Below, piece by piece: positions 11,387 to 22,438 of a DNA stretch of 64,000 bases. The position numbers and the translations under genes are program-made. This DNA is from Persicaria tinctoria (Eukaryota > Streptophyta > Magnoliopsida > Caryophyllales > Polygonaceae): assembly GCA_037127255.1 (NCBI GenBank), contig JBANSL010000002.1, forward strand, positions 39,003,392 to 39,067,391. Reading direction: 5' to 3'. Position 1 is the stretch's first letter, and every line of letters starts with the position of its first letter. The notes beneath the pieces are model-generated. The model searched no databases. It saw only the letters and a program-made list of their open reading frames with translations, and was not told where the DNA came from.

Positions 11387-13192
11387 ATGGCTCGGACAAA
11401 ATTTACACAGCCACAGAATCAGCACTTCCGCGCACGGGTAAACGAAGGGTCGAGGGTGGCGATGCTTGCCAACATCGCCAACTACGTCAAGGAGACGGAC
11501 GCCGCTAGGGATATCGTGGTGAAGACACTCGAGAAGATTATGGATACCTTGGAGAAGATGGATGATAGGGTACTTCAATCTTTCGCATTATTCACTCTCA
11601 TATACAGAGTAGTTCTTAAGTTCAGTGACTACGGTAAATAGATTAATGAAATGGGACATACAGTATGTGACACGGGATATAAAACTGTTGGAGGAGATGG
11701 TGGATTTATTGTAACAACTTCTTGTGTGCAGATAAAAGTGTTGGAGGAGAAGGTCCATGAAATGCGGGATGGAAAATTGATTGGAAGAGGCAAGGAACAA
11801 AGGAGTTTGTACATATTGGAATCCATCTAAGTTGTAGATCGGTTTTGCAGGTTGTTGATGTTGATGTACCAAAGGGGACTCGTACTGAAGCTGTGGAGCA
11901 GCCCCGACAAGTTGCTAAGGTACACTCCTTGTGGCCCGTGCCGTTCATCCGTTATGTTTTCAATAGTGGCATGGGGATGTTAGCTAGGGGACATGGGTCG
12001 TTTTGATATGTAACATGGGAAATGTTTGTTTGAATTCAGAGGTTGTTCGTCGACCAGGAATGTGAGAGCAAGGTGTGGAAGATTACGAAACTGCGGGCCT
12101 CTAAAGGGAAGGACGCCGTCGTTCCCGGTGAAGCCGTTGCCATCGGACTAATTTCTGCGGCCGACTATGAGGCCCTACAGGGGTGGCTCGCAAGGTAACC
12201 CATCGTCTCATTTCAGTCTTCAGTATACGGCACAGTTACCCTTTCATTGATTCCACTCCATTGCACGGTCGAGTGCCGACGGTGAGAACCAGTCAACGGC
12301 TTGCGGCAAGGACCTGTCGAAGGAGTTTTTTACCACACTCCAAACGCCCCGCTATTGGATCAACTCAGAGGTATATTGTATTTCTCACATTTTATTATGA
12401 TTGGCCTTGTATACGCATTTGGGTTGCTGTTGGACTATGTTGTGGGTTGTCATGGGGGTTAACTTGACGCAGCACTTCGAGCAGTCATGCTTCCTGCTAC
12501 GGAAACAAAGCGCGGAGAGGGGTTACGACAATGGACGTCGAGTCATTGTGTTGGACTCCTACTTCTCCAGCTTTCTGGAGAGGGAGTGGAAGGAGTACAA
12601 CTCAGACGTCGGGGGGTATGAGGCGAGTGGCATACTCCTCTCATACTTCGACGGGCGGGCCCCGGCGCCCATGGCCCGTCCGTGGGCAGGCGTGGACCTC
12701 GTCCTCCTACCCCTCAACCTGAGGGGAAGACATTGGGTTGCCGTTGCTCTTGATCTGAATGAGTGGCAGTTGAAGCTGTATGACTGCGATGTGCACTGCG
12801 TGATAGACGCCGAACTCCCACCTCTGCTGATGCACGTTACCCACCTCCTCCCCATCATCATGGATGCACACGCTGAGTTGAAGGTGAAGTATGCATCGAA
12901 GCCGCCAGGCCCGTTTCACATAATTCGCGACAAGCGCGTTCCGCAAAACAAGCTCAGGTATGATTGGTGCGACCCCTGTCTTTCATTTAAGTTGATGATA
13001 TCTCCGCCTCTATTTTGGCAAAATCTCCGTCATTGCAGGGGTGACAGTGGCCCTTACACGATCAGATTCATGGAGCTCCTCATGGAGACCGATCCCCCCT
13101 TCGATGGGCTGGACGACACGTTTATTGGGCCGTACAGACAGATGCTAGCGTCTGCCATCTTCAATGGTCGGCTCGGTGGACGCATAATCTGA
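11387..13192 (+). pseudogene. DUF1985/Ulp1-protease gene copy A, internally deleted
   Basis: First exon 11387-11569 begins MARTKFTQPQNQHFRARVN, matching copies B and C. It then jumps from NIANYVKE to the later coiled-coil segment ...VVKTLEKIMDTLEKMDDR, so nearly the whole DUF1985 domain is missing. Later exons: about 11732, 11851-11919, 12040-12194, about 12270-12370, 12473-12957 (485 nt, the same length as in copy B) and 13039-13192. The C48 (Ulp1-type) protease fold is recognisable: His in RHWVAVALDL, Asp in LYDCD, VPQNK, then GDSGPYTIRFMELL. In B and C this last motif is GDCGPYT, so the catalytic Cys is Ser here (AGT, 13046-13048). The exon at 11732 reaches a TAA without a clear donor. It is a dead or non-catalytic derivative. 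Confidence 0.85.
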
Positions 13193-13519
13193 TAGTCGTT
13201 TGGGTGTAGTTACGGAAGTGATTTGTTGTCTTTTGTTGTGAACAACGTTGGTTTTAATCTTTTCCTTTGGTTGTTTGGATACATTTACTTTTGGCAACGG
13301 GTTACACTCTAGTGGTAAGTGGTAAAGAACATCGCAGTACTTTTGGGGATGGATTCTGTAAATAACCCTTGTCACCCTCTTTGTATTATCGTGTCAGGTT
13401 GAAGGGGTTATCATGTCACTGGTTTTAATTTCATGTTTATCAATCCGGAGGTGACACTTTCATAATGAAATCACCCATGCACTGGCACTTTCATAATGAA
13501 ATCACCAAAGTCTACAACA

Positions 13520-14075
13520 CATAACCACCGAATGAAGATAAAGAAATCGAAACACTTACTTGTCGTTCGGCAAAACTTGTCATTGACTATTCACGCACGC
13601 TTTTTTATAATTACAAACACTCTATAACATATATTTTTTCATAAAATTTTTGTAACAAGTGTGTACTTGCTAATAATAGCTACGAAATTGTTTTTAAAAT
13701 TAATTACACAAGTAGATATTTTATATAGTTTTATCTCTTCAAATAAGCGTGCGTGAATAGTCCGTGTCCTGTATCCGTTTCCGTTTCCGTGCTACACACT
13801 TAACCACCGAATGAAGATAAAGAAATCGAAACACTTAGTTGTCGTTCGGCAACACTTGTCGTTGACTATTCACATACGCTTTTTTATAATGAAAAAAACT
13901 ATATAAAATATAATTTTTCGTAAAATTTTTGTAACAAGTTTGTACTTGCTAATCATAGCTACGAAATTGTTTTTAAAATTAATTATAAAACTAGATATTT
14001 TATATAGCTTTATCTCCTAAAATAAGCGTGCGTGAATAGTCAAGTGACAAGTTTTTCGGAACGGAGGTAGTACTT
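13520..14075. repeat. Tandem pair of Stowaway-like MITE units (279 bp)
   Basis: Two direct copies (13520-13798 and 13799-14075) each start with ACCACCGAATGAAGATAAAG. Each contains an inverted pair GACTATTCACGCACGC ... GCGTGCGTGAATAGTC. The right edge of the second, CGGAACGGAGGTAGTA, is a Stowaway-type end. The paralogous sequence at 17845-17918 lacks the MITE part and so shows the pre-insertion state. Confidence 0.7.
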
Positions 14076-14204
14076 CATAGCAACGTACAAAATTACCAAC
14101 CTTGTGACCAAATTGAAATGTATATTTGTGCAAATTGACCTATATTTAATGTTGAAGGGGTTATTATGTTAATTGACATGGGATTCGAAATTTGGTGACC
14201 CTCC

Positions 14205-14246
14205 CTACCCCCCCACCCCACCCCCCCCACCCCACCCCACCCCCCG
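14205..14246. repeat. C-rich simple repeat
   Basis: A run of CCCCA/CCCCCACCCC units just upstream of the promoter of the coiled-coil gene. Confidence 0.8.
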
Positions 14247-14254
14247 ATGGAGCC

Positions 14255-14401
14255 CCTCTCTCTTCATAAATACCACTCCATCGGTCCTTTCACTTCCACT
14301 CTTCTCTTGCAAGCCACAACAAAAATCGTGAAGAAGAAGCGACGCGTTCGGGTTTGGTTCACGAGTGGTGCTCATCCTCATCGAAAAGCTTTCAATTCCA
14401 A
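14255..14401 (+). promoter_or_regulatory. Core promoter and 5' UTR of coiled-coil gene
   Basis: A TATA-like TTCATAAATA lies at about 14261-14270. It is followed by a pyrimidine-rich start region and a leader ending at the donor CCAA/GTAAGTAC (about 14402). The next clear acceptor is at about 15848 (CTGGTAG), just before the ATG at 15852, so I infer one long 5' UTR intron. That intron carries five GTGACACGGG/GTG motifs and a Stowaway MITE. Confidence 0.5.
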
Positions 14402-14948
14402 GTAAGTACAACCCCGATTGACATATGTGTTGAAAAAAACTGTTTGGATTTTAGGGTTTTCATCGATTAGAAGTTTGTTTTGAATGAAATCTGAGTTGTT
14501 CATAGGGTTTTTGATATAGAGTACTAATTGACGACATCGAAAGCTTTCCGATTAGGGGCTACGTTTTATGCGTGTGTATGCTGCAGATTTTGGGTGAATA
14601 TGTCCATGGCTCACTGTTTTATGGCTTGTGCCTTGTGTAGTTCCCTGTTTAAAACATCCATTAGTCTCTTATCTTGCATGTGCTTATTACATACTTATAT
14701 TGAGTAGTTGCTTGGAGTTCCTATATGTGTTTATTGGTTTAGGCTTCATATATGCAATTACTTGGTGAAATTTGCTGAATTGGGGGTGAGAATGCAGCCA
14801 GTCAAGTATATATACTTGGTGACACGGGATTACAACTTTGGTGACACGGGTGATTTCTAACCACCTTTTTGTAATTGGTCTTTTCTTGCACATAATTCTC
14901 TCCTTATCAAAATTATAAGGTGCTTACATTAATTTAGCTTATATATTA

Positions 14949-15190
14949 CTCCCTCCGTTCGGCAAAACTTGTCATTTTAGCTTCTTTCACAAGTTTTAAG
15001 ACAATTAACAAATGTACTAATTTACCCTCAATTATTACCCTCCTTTTTACTTTATTGAAAACTACAACTAACAAACCATCAATCACATCAAGGGCATTTT
15101 TGTAAAGTGAAGGGCAAAATACCTATAATGACAAGTTTTTTTGAACAAAAATAACACCCTAAAATGACAAGTTTTGCCGAACGGAGGGAG
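14949..15190. mobile_element. Stowaway MITE
   Basis: The ends CTCCCTCCGTTCGGCAAAAC and its complement are near perfect, flanked by TA on each side (14947-14948 and 15191-15192). The length is 242 bp. It is inserted in the 5' UTR intron of the coiled-coil gene. Confidence 0.9.
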
Positions 15191-15851
15191 TACATTCTCC
15201 TTTAGTTGTTTGGTGACATATCATCTCCCTCTCCCATTCGTCTTCTTCATATATATGTACTTGTTAGGCTTGAAAAAGAAATAGAACATTTTGGATCCTT
15301 TCTGTGTGAATCTAAAGCATAAATATGAATAAGCCTATGAAAGTTGCAACCTTTCTCTTTGTCTGTGAAGGTTCTTAGTAGGATGTCTGTCAAGTATATA
15401 TACTTGGTGACACGGGATTCCAAATATGGTGACACGGGATTCCAAATTTGGTGACACGTGTGATTTCTTCCCATTTGTTATATAACTTTGTCAAAACTTG
15501 AATTCATCGATATGAGTTTGTTATCAGAATTGTGGACTACTTGGCCACATGCATCTTACAAATGGAATCTTCCAGAAATGTCATTGATACGAGTTTCATA
15601 TTCACACTTGTATTTACCATTTCCAACTTCGATTGCACATAAATCTCTCCTTTTCAACATTCTAACTTATATATTACATTCTCCTTTACTTGTTTGGTGA
15701 CATATCATCTCACTCTCCCATTCATCTTTTTCATATATATGTACTTGTCTCCATTATAAAACATGCTTAGATATTTTTCATATGTACGTATGTTCTTGTG
15801 GTTGGTTTTCTTCTTCCATCTCACGTTTATTTTCCCTTGTACTGGTAGGAA

Positions 15852-16501
15852 TCATGTGGCTGTACTCAGACAACGACATTGACACAGACTCCGACAGCGA
15901 TCGGAGCTACCAGAGGGGTGACGACCGGAGGTACTTCTGGTTGCATATAGACTACGACTACGGGCGGAGCCGTTGGGACCGTCGAGATGAGGACGAGGAT
16001 GATGATCAGTCAGACAGAAGAGACCCCGAGCAGGTGGCTGAGGACAACGCGCTATGAGACTTGGCCGCCGAAGAGCTCACCGACCTTCGCCAGCGAGTTC
16101 AGTCGCTGCTGAACCGGGATGCTGCCCGAGAGGGAGTTATGGCCGCACAACGCACTCAGCTGGAGGCCGCCAACACGCAGGTCCAGACAACCACTCTTCA
16201 GCTGCAGGCTACCAAGTCCACCTTGGAGGCCACAACTACTCAGTTGGAGGTTACCCAGAGCTCGCTGCAGGCCACAATGGAAGAGAACATTGTCCTCGCC
16301 AACAAGTTGGTGAGGAGCGAGGCTAGCAACAAACACCTTGCGCAGCGGGTGGTCGAGGTGGGCTCCTTCCTCTGTGGGCAGTGGGTCGGGCACGCAAGCG
16401 AGCAGCTCCGCACCCGACAACTCACCCGCTGGAACAGGCTCATGGGGTGGATTCTCGTGCTGATGATGGGAGTTATGGTGCGTCTGGTCACCAGGGCTTA
16501 G
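15852..16501 (+). pseudogene. Acidic coiled-coil protein with C-terminal hydrophobic tail
   Basis: The reading frame starts MWLYSDNDIDTDSDSDRS. It has an Asp/Arg-rich N-terminal third, then a Gln/Thr/Leu-rich heptad region (LEAANTQVQTTTLQLQATKS and following) likely to form a coiled coil, and ends in a short hydrophobic tail (MGWILVLMMGVMVRLV). One in-frame TGA at 16055-16057 splits it. A CGA-to-TGA change would explain this, because the frame continues as DLAAEELTDLRQRV. I do not recognise the family. Its position after the transposase and the DUF1985/Ulp1 gene on the same strand suggests a third MULE gene, comparable in position only to VANDAL accessory genes. Confidence 0.6.
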
Positions 16502-16845
16502 GACCTCCGAAGTCAGTTCTCTTTGTTTTTTGCCAAAACTTGTGATGTTGTTGTAGTAGTTGCCAAATACTGATGTGATCCCAAACAGATGTGGGTTTTT
16601 GGACTTGGAACAACTCCGTATGTGGCGGATGGCCCCCATTTTTTGCAGTTAGGGGCCTATGTAAGGGTAGTTAGAAACAATGTCTCACCCATGCTCGGTT
16701 AGTTGTCGTTTTTTGGAAAGCCGATTGTGGTTGCACTGTTATGAATGATGCCTGTATGATCGGATATGGTATGTATAGGGCAATGTCCCTCCTATATTAT
16801 GCATGTCTATTACATTTCCACTTGTTGGTGTTATGCATGTGTATT
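16502..16845. other. 3' flank of coiled-coil gene
   Basis: Presumed 3' UTR and spacer; no further coding sequence or element end was seen. The phrase TATGCATGTSTATTACATT occurs twice just before the 240-bp array. Confidence 0.4.
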
Positions 16846-17757
16846 ACATTCAATTATCCATGACAAAATGTACACTTATATGGTTTCTATGATTGACACT
16901 TGTAACAATTCTTATATGAACCTATCAATACATAAACAAGGTTAGAAAATCACCCTACTCACCATATTGACATCAGTGACACGGATAATCACGTGAGTTG
17001 ACACGGGATTCCAAGTTTTGTGAAACGGGTTATTTCCTTACAACTTATAATATGCCTTTCAACCGAGTAAGTTTCTTGCCACATGACATTCAATTATACA
17101 TGACAAAATGTAAACTTATGTGGTTCCTATGATAGGGACTTGTAACAATTCGTATATGAACCTATCAACACATAAACAAGGTTAAAAAATCACCCTACTC
17201 ACCATATTGACATCTGTGACACGGATAATCACGTAAGTTGACACGGGAGTCCAAGTTTGGTGACATGGGAGATTTCCTTACAACTTATAATATGCCTTTC
17301 AACCGAGTAAGTTTCTTGCCACATGACATTCAATCATCCATGACAAAATGTAAACTTATGTGGTTCCTATGATAGGGACTTGTAACAATTCGTATATCAA
17401 CCTATCAACACATAAACAAGGTTAGAAGATCACCCTACTCACCATATCGACATCAGTGACACGGATAATCACGTAAGTTGACATGGGAGTCCAAGTTTGG
17501 TGACACGGGAGATTTCCTTACAACTTATAATATGACTTTCAACCGAGTAAGTTTCTTGCCACATGACATTCAATCATCCATGACAAAATGTAAACTTATG
17601 TGGTTCCTATGATAGGGACTTGTAACAATTCGTATATCAACCTATCAATACATAAACAAGGTTAGAAAATCACCCTACTCACCATATTGACATCAGTGAC
17701 ACGGATAATCACGTAAGTTGACACGGGATTCCAAGTTTGGTGACACGGGTGAATTCT
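16846..17757 (+). repeat. 240-bp tandem array (about 3.8 copies) rich in GTGACACGGG
   Basis: Units start with TGACAAAATG at 16861, 17101, 17341 and 17581, an exact 240-bp period. Each unit contains three motif-like sites spaced about 20-25 bp apart, for example at 16976, 16999 and 17020 (GTGACACGGAT, TTGACACGGGA, GTGACAYGGGA variants). Units differ by scattered substitutions only. The array ends shortly before the retrotransposon LTR. Confidence 0.92.
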
Positions 17758-17918
17758 GAACTAATTGTAACCAATGTTTGCACCATCCCAACATCGTCAC
17801 TCGCTGCTTAAAAATTATCATACAAAAAAAGTAACAGTCCAAAACACATAACCACTCACCGAAGATAAAGAATGCGAAATAGTTCATACCGACGTACTAA
17901 AATACCAACCTAGTGAAC
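17758..17918. other. MULE spacer fragment (MITE-free paralogue)
   Basis: This matches the spacer after Ulp1 copy A (13520-13545 joined to 14076-14110) but without the MITE pair: ACACATAACCACTCACCGAAG, then GTTCATACCGACGTAC, then ACCAACCTAGTGAAC up to the LTR edge. Confidence 0.6.
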
Positions 17919-20134
17919 TGTTGTTAGGCAGGAGTTTGTCGAGTATAAATATGAAATAAAGTTCAGACTGACTTCCCTGTCTCAGCAAATAAATACAAGA
18001 CTTCCTCCCGTTGTAGTAAGAGAAAAGTCAGGATCGAATCCACGAGGAAGCACGTCAGCAGTTCTCAGGTAGCTATCAGATTCTCACAGGAGCAGCAGAA
18101 AGAAAGAAACACAGAAAGGAAAGAAACAAATAAACCCGGCAAGGGCAACTAAAACAAAAGCAAAGAAACTAAAGACAGAAAGTAAATCGAGGACACAGAA
18201 GCTACTCGAAGTCGAGTAACTGTCCTCTAGGTCGACAAGACAGGCAGAAAACTGTAAATTGCAGAATTTAAAGACAAACGCAGAATTTTGACAGAAATTA
18301 ACTCAATATGCTAAAAGACCTCCAAGGCCAGGGTTTCAATACCACAACGATAACCATGCAAAACAATACATAAAGGCACAAAAGATCATGCTTTCCATCA
18401 AATAACTTTCGTCATTAACAAATAGGCATATAGAGGCTTTCGCATAAACCCTAATTGTTACTAACCCTTTTTCACATAATTAATCCAAGTTGCATTAAGA
18501 TCACTTTCGCTTCAATAACACAAACAAGGATCACCTTCAACTCTCACAAAAGAATCATGCTCATAGGGATAGAAGATGAATCACACAAAAGATCTGACCT
18601 TTATCGCATCGCCTCACATGGCCACCGTCGGGCTCACCCCAGCCCCAGAAGTGGGTGGACTACTCACGCCTCATCGCAATCGCAGACATTGATTGATGAA
18701 AAGAAACTCGCATAAAACTATATTCAAAGCCTTTTACAATCCCGGCAATCAACTTTCGCAGAAAGCCAAAACCCTAAAAACCTTAGAACTCCTAAACTTC
18801 TCTGTGGAACTAACTAATTGTCTCTGAAATTGGATGAATAAAACTGAGCCCCCTAGGGCCTTATTTATAGCCTTCATTCCCTAGCTAATCTAGGAAAGAA
18901 GATATTTATCTCTATCTAAATATATATCTAAAAGCATAAAAGATAAATAAATGTTTTAAGGAATTAAATCAACTAGGAAAAGATAAAACTAATTATGGTA
19001 GGTCTTCATGATGTTGATAGATCTTGTCTCCTTGGATAGAACTTGATGTATTCAGATAGAATCTTCCGCCTTCGCGCCCAAGGAACTCCAATTCTACTCG
19101 GACAGGCCACGTCGAGAAGCTTCTGGAACGCGGCTCTACTTGAGATCGACCACGACTCGTCGACCTCGACAAGGATGGCTCGTCGACTGGGCTTCCTCGG
19201 GTTGGTGTGCTCGATGTGCTCGGACTGGGGCTCAGGTGCTCGTCGACCTCGACCACCCCTTGTCGATGTCGAGTAGAATGGGTCATCGACATGGTCTCCT
19301 CGGGTTGGTGTGCTCGACTGGTTCGGACAAGGAATCAGGCGCTCGTCGACCTCGACAAAGGCTCCTCGAGGTCGAGTTGGGCTCTCCCTCTCCGCTCCCG
19401 CTTCCGCGAGTTGCTTCATCCGCTGGCAGCGAGTGGCCTCTTCTGCGGCAGCGAGTGGTCCGCTGCAGCGGGTGGAGTCGCTGGCAGCGAGTCTCGCCTG
19501 GTCGTCCCGGCTTCATCCTCGGCTTCTCGGGCAGCTCTCCTCGTCGACTCCGGGCATGACTTTGGGCTTCGTCGATCTCGACCAGGGCTTCGTCGATATC
19601 GAGTAGAGTCCCGGAGCTGGGTGGTCTGGCTCTCTCGATCAGGCTCTGTCGACAAGGTTGCTCGGACATGGCTCGTCTAGGTCGAGTAGGCCTACTCGCG
19701 ATCGAGTAGCCTCGACTCGTAGACTTGTTCCGCTGCTTTGACCTTGGACTTCTGTAGTGGTTTTCCGAGCTTTTCCGACCTTCTGTAGAATTGCTGTAAA
19801 ACGCCTCGATTTCTGCGAATTAAACAGAAACTGGTGTAGATTCCATAATTTGGCAAATAAACATAAACTACATAGATTCTGTACTATCTTAGCCCAAATG
19901 AATGCAATGTATACAGAAATCGATATAAAAGTTACTGTAAAACATGGCAGATTCAGTTCACAACATGAACTACCGTCCACAACTAAATGTGAGAACCAGC
20001 AACCATGTTCATAAATATCCAATACAATAAAAACGATGTTCATAAGAAGCTTATACCATAACATAAAATTTCATAACACTGGGCAATGGTGATCACATCT
20101 GAGATCATAATCGTGTACCATTGAAGATGCGAAC
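17919..20134 (-). repeat. 3' LTR (left copy)
   Basis: The outer edge reads TGTTGTTAGGCAGGAG on +. The inner edge is GATGCGAAC, followed by pyrimidine-rich CTCTCTAACCTC, which on the minus strand is the likely polypurine tract. A GC-rich block (about 19090-19700) is full of TCGACCTCGAC-type motifs. Long minus-strand open frames there repeat the element's VEVDE/VDLD peptide theme but show no independent gene. Confidence 0.9.
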
Positions 20135-21196
20135 CTCTCTAACCTCAGCACTGCCTTCTCGCGAGTCGCAAACATGGGTGTCATGAATGGCCCCGGATAC
20201 TTAGTGCTTTGGACTCCTCACAATGTGTCCCATCTCTCCAAACTATTATCTTAGAGAGCAGGGTGAATCTACCTTTATCTCCTGAGGTGATTGGATTTTC
20301 TTTCACTCATTAAATTTTCCATATATTTCAACAATTTCCTTCCAAACTCCAATAATGATAATAACACAACAACCATATAACTTCTTCATAATGTAACATC
20401 ATTCTCAACATAATCCCCGGATAAGGTAAAGAATGGCAATATTTGGATCATGTGGAGCAATATTTGAAATAAGGCATATTATGGCTTTTGTGATGCATAA
20501 GCATAGGTAAGGCTAGGATTTAACAATATGAGCATTATATGGAAATATAAAGTCCTCCATCATCTTATCATGCAATATGTCAAAAGCAACTTCAAATTTT
20601 ACCTCCTTTCATGGTTTTCAATAAATAATGCACTTCATTGTGACTTCCCTTTACTAGGCAATTTCATGCTATATCTCTAATGAATCCAATTTTGCATCGT
20701 CGAGTTCAATATAAGCTTCCATGACATTATTCAAAATTTTCAATGGGGGTCATTTTTCAACACATTTTTGGAAATTCACGCATATAAGCACATAAATCAA
20801 TAATGCCTTCCAAAATAGCCATGTAGCAAATTCCAAGAAATAATGCACAAGTCATGTCAAATAAATCAAATATGCACAAAGTAAGCCCTTCCCCCACCCC
20901 ATACTTAAACATTACAGTGTCCTCACTGTATAAAAACAATGTAAAGGGTAAAGAAAGAAACTCACAAGACATGAGTGTAGAGCTGCAAAAATTTCGAATG
21001 GAGCCTCTCCTAGTCCGAGTATTAATGTAGCTTGGTTCCATCCATTGACCTAAAAAGTTAGAGGACATATACCCATAATAGAAACAACAAAAAGTGTTAA
21101 AAACCAAAAAAAATAAAAACAAAGTCTCAAATGTCCTAAAAAGTCTATGTACATGCTCTAGATGTTATAGTCGCTAGGCCGACTTTCCATTTCTGC
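20135..21196 (-). other. Retroelement 3' untranslated interior
   Basis: AT-rich sequence between the integrase tail and the 3' LTR. No domain was recognised. Confidence 0.6.
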
Positions 21197-22429
21197 TCAA
21201 GGTGGCATCTGCAGGGCCCATGTAGCTTGGGCTTCAAATAGGACTCCATTCTTGTCCATCAGCTGTAATCCTCCAGAATGGATCTTGTTCACCACGAACG
21301 GTCCCATCCGCTTCTTGTTGAATTTGTTGGAAAACCAATGATCCTTTGACTTAGAGACATAGAGTTTGTCTCCAACTTCATATTCCTTAGGCTCATCATT
21401 GGATATCCTGCACAATCGCACATACCAAGGCAGACCTCTCCCATGTATAGATAAATCTTTAATGGAAATAGAAGAAGAAAGATCCATACCTTGACTCACC
21501 TTCGCAGAGACGGAATCGGGGACAACGGTGTTTGGTCGATCTCGACTAGGGTTAGTCGATCTCGACAAGTCTGTTGGTCCTGGTGGTGGTCTGCTCGAAG
21601 ATTCAGAAGTCGACGAAGGGGGCTTGTCGACCTCGAGTAGTCTGGTCGACCTCGACAAGAACTCTGCTCCTGGTGGTTGGCTCATCGAGGAAGGCGGGGC
21701 TGGGCTCTCTGAGTGGTGGTCGATCTCGACAAGTCTTGTCGAGATCGACGAGGGTTCTTCTCCTGGTTGCTGTGGCGTCGAGGAAGCTGGGACTGGGGGC
21801 GCCGAGTTGTGGTCGACCTTGACAAGACATGTCGAGATCGACGAGGCTCCTGGCTCCGGTGTTGTCATCGTCGAGGAAGGCGCTGTCGAAGTAGGGCGCT
21901 GGTGGTCGACCTCGATAAGCCTACTCGAGGTCGACAAGAGTGGCTCCTCTGTTTTGCTGCTCGACGAAGCTGGCTCTTGGGGAGTCTCCTTGGTCTGGTC
22001 GAGATCGACTAGGGCTCTACTCGAGGTCGAGGAGCCTTGGTCGATCTTGACCCCATACTTAGCTCCTGTCAAGGCATCCGAAAAATAATGAATCCACAAC
22101 GACTTACCTGGATCTGTGTCGATTGGATTTTCTGTGTTCTCCTTGAGGATTGCCATAATCTCCTCCACCTGGGCCTCCATGTCCCTCTTTTCTATCTCCT
22201 CAGGGGTCATATTTCTGACTTTGGGTTCCCCGCAGGTGATGTAGCTAGCTGAGATAGATTTGACCTCTTCCATTGGACCAGTATGCCTTTCAGTTTTGTT
22301 AAAGGAGTACTCAATGACCTCATCGCTGATGTTGAAGGTGAGCACTCCTTTTCTTACGCTTATGTTGGCATCCACCGTCGCCAAGAATGGTCTTCCTAAA
22401 ATAATTGGACAAGCAGGATCTTCTTGCAT
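21197..22429 (-). pseudogene. Protease end, repetitive linker and integrase C-terminal tail
   Basis: This continues the gag-protease reading after a one-base frameshift. It starts in the second half of the retropepsin (MQEDPACPIILGRPFLATVD, then VRKGVLTF). A Ser/Pro/Thr-rich linker of about 200 residues follows, with repeated ISTRLVEIDHHS-type units. The end is an integrase C-terminal module (EYEVGDKLYVSKSKDHWFSN, KRMGPFVVNKIHSGGLQLMD). RT, RNase H and the integrase catalytic core are absent: the protease region is joined to the integrase tail through the linker. The linker's coding DNA is built from GTCGANNTCGAC motifs. Confidence 0.85.
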
Positions 22430-22438
22430 ATCAACAAT

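Noticed and set aside
14205..14411. Gly-rich minus-strand frame
   Set aside because: It comes from the C-rich simple repeat and a 5' UTR on the other strand.
16861..17757. CRISPR-like array
   Set aside because: Units of 240 bp are similar along their whole length with no spacer structure, in plant DNA.
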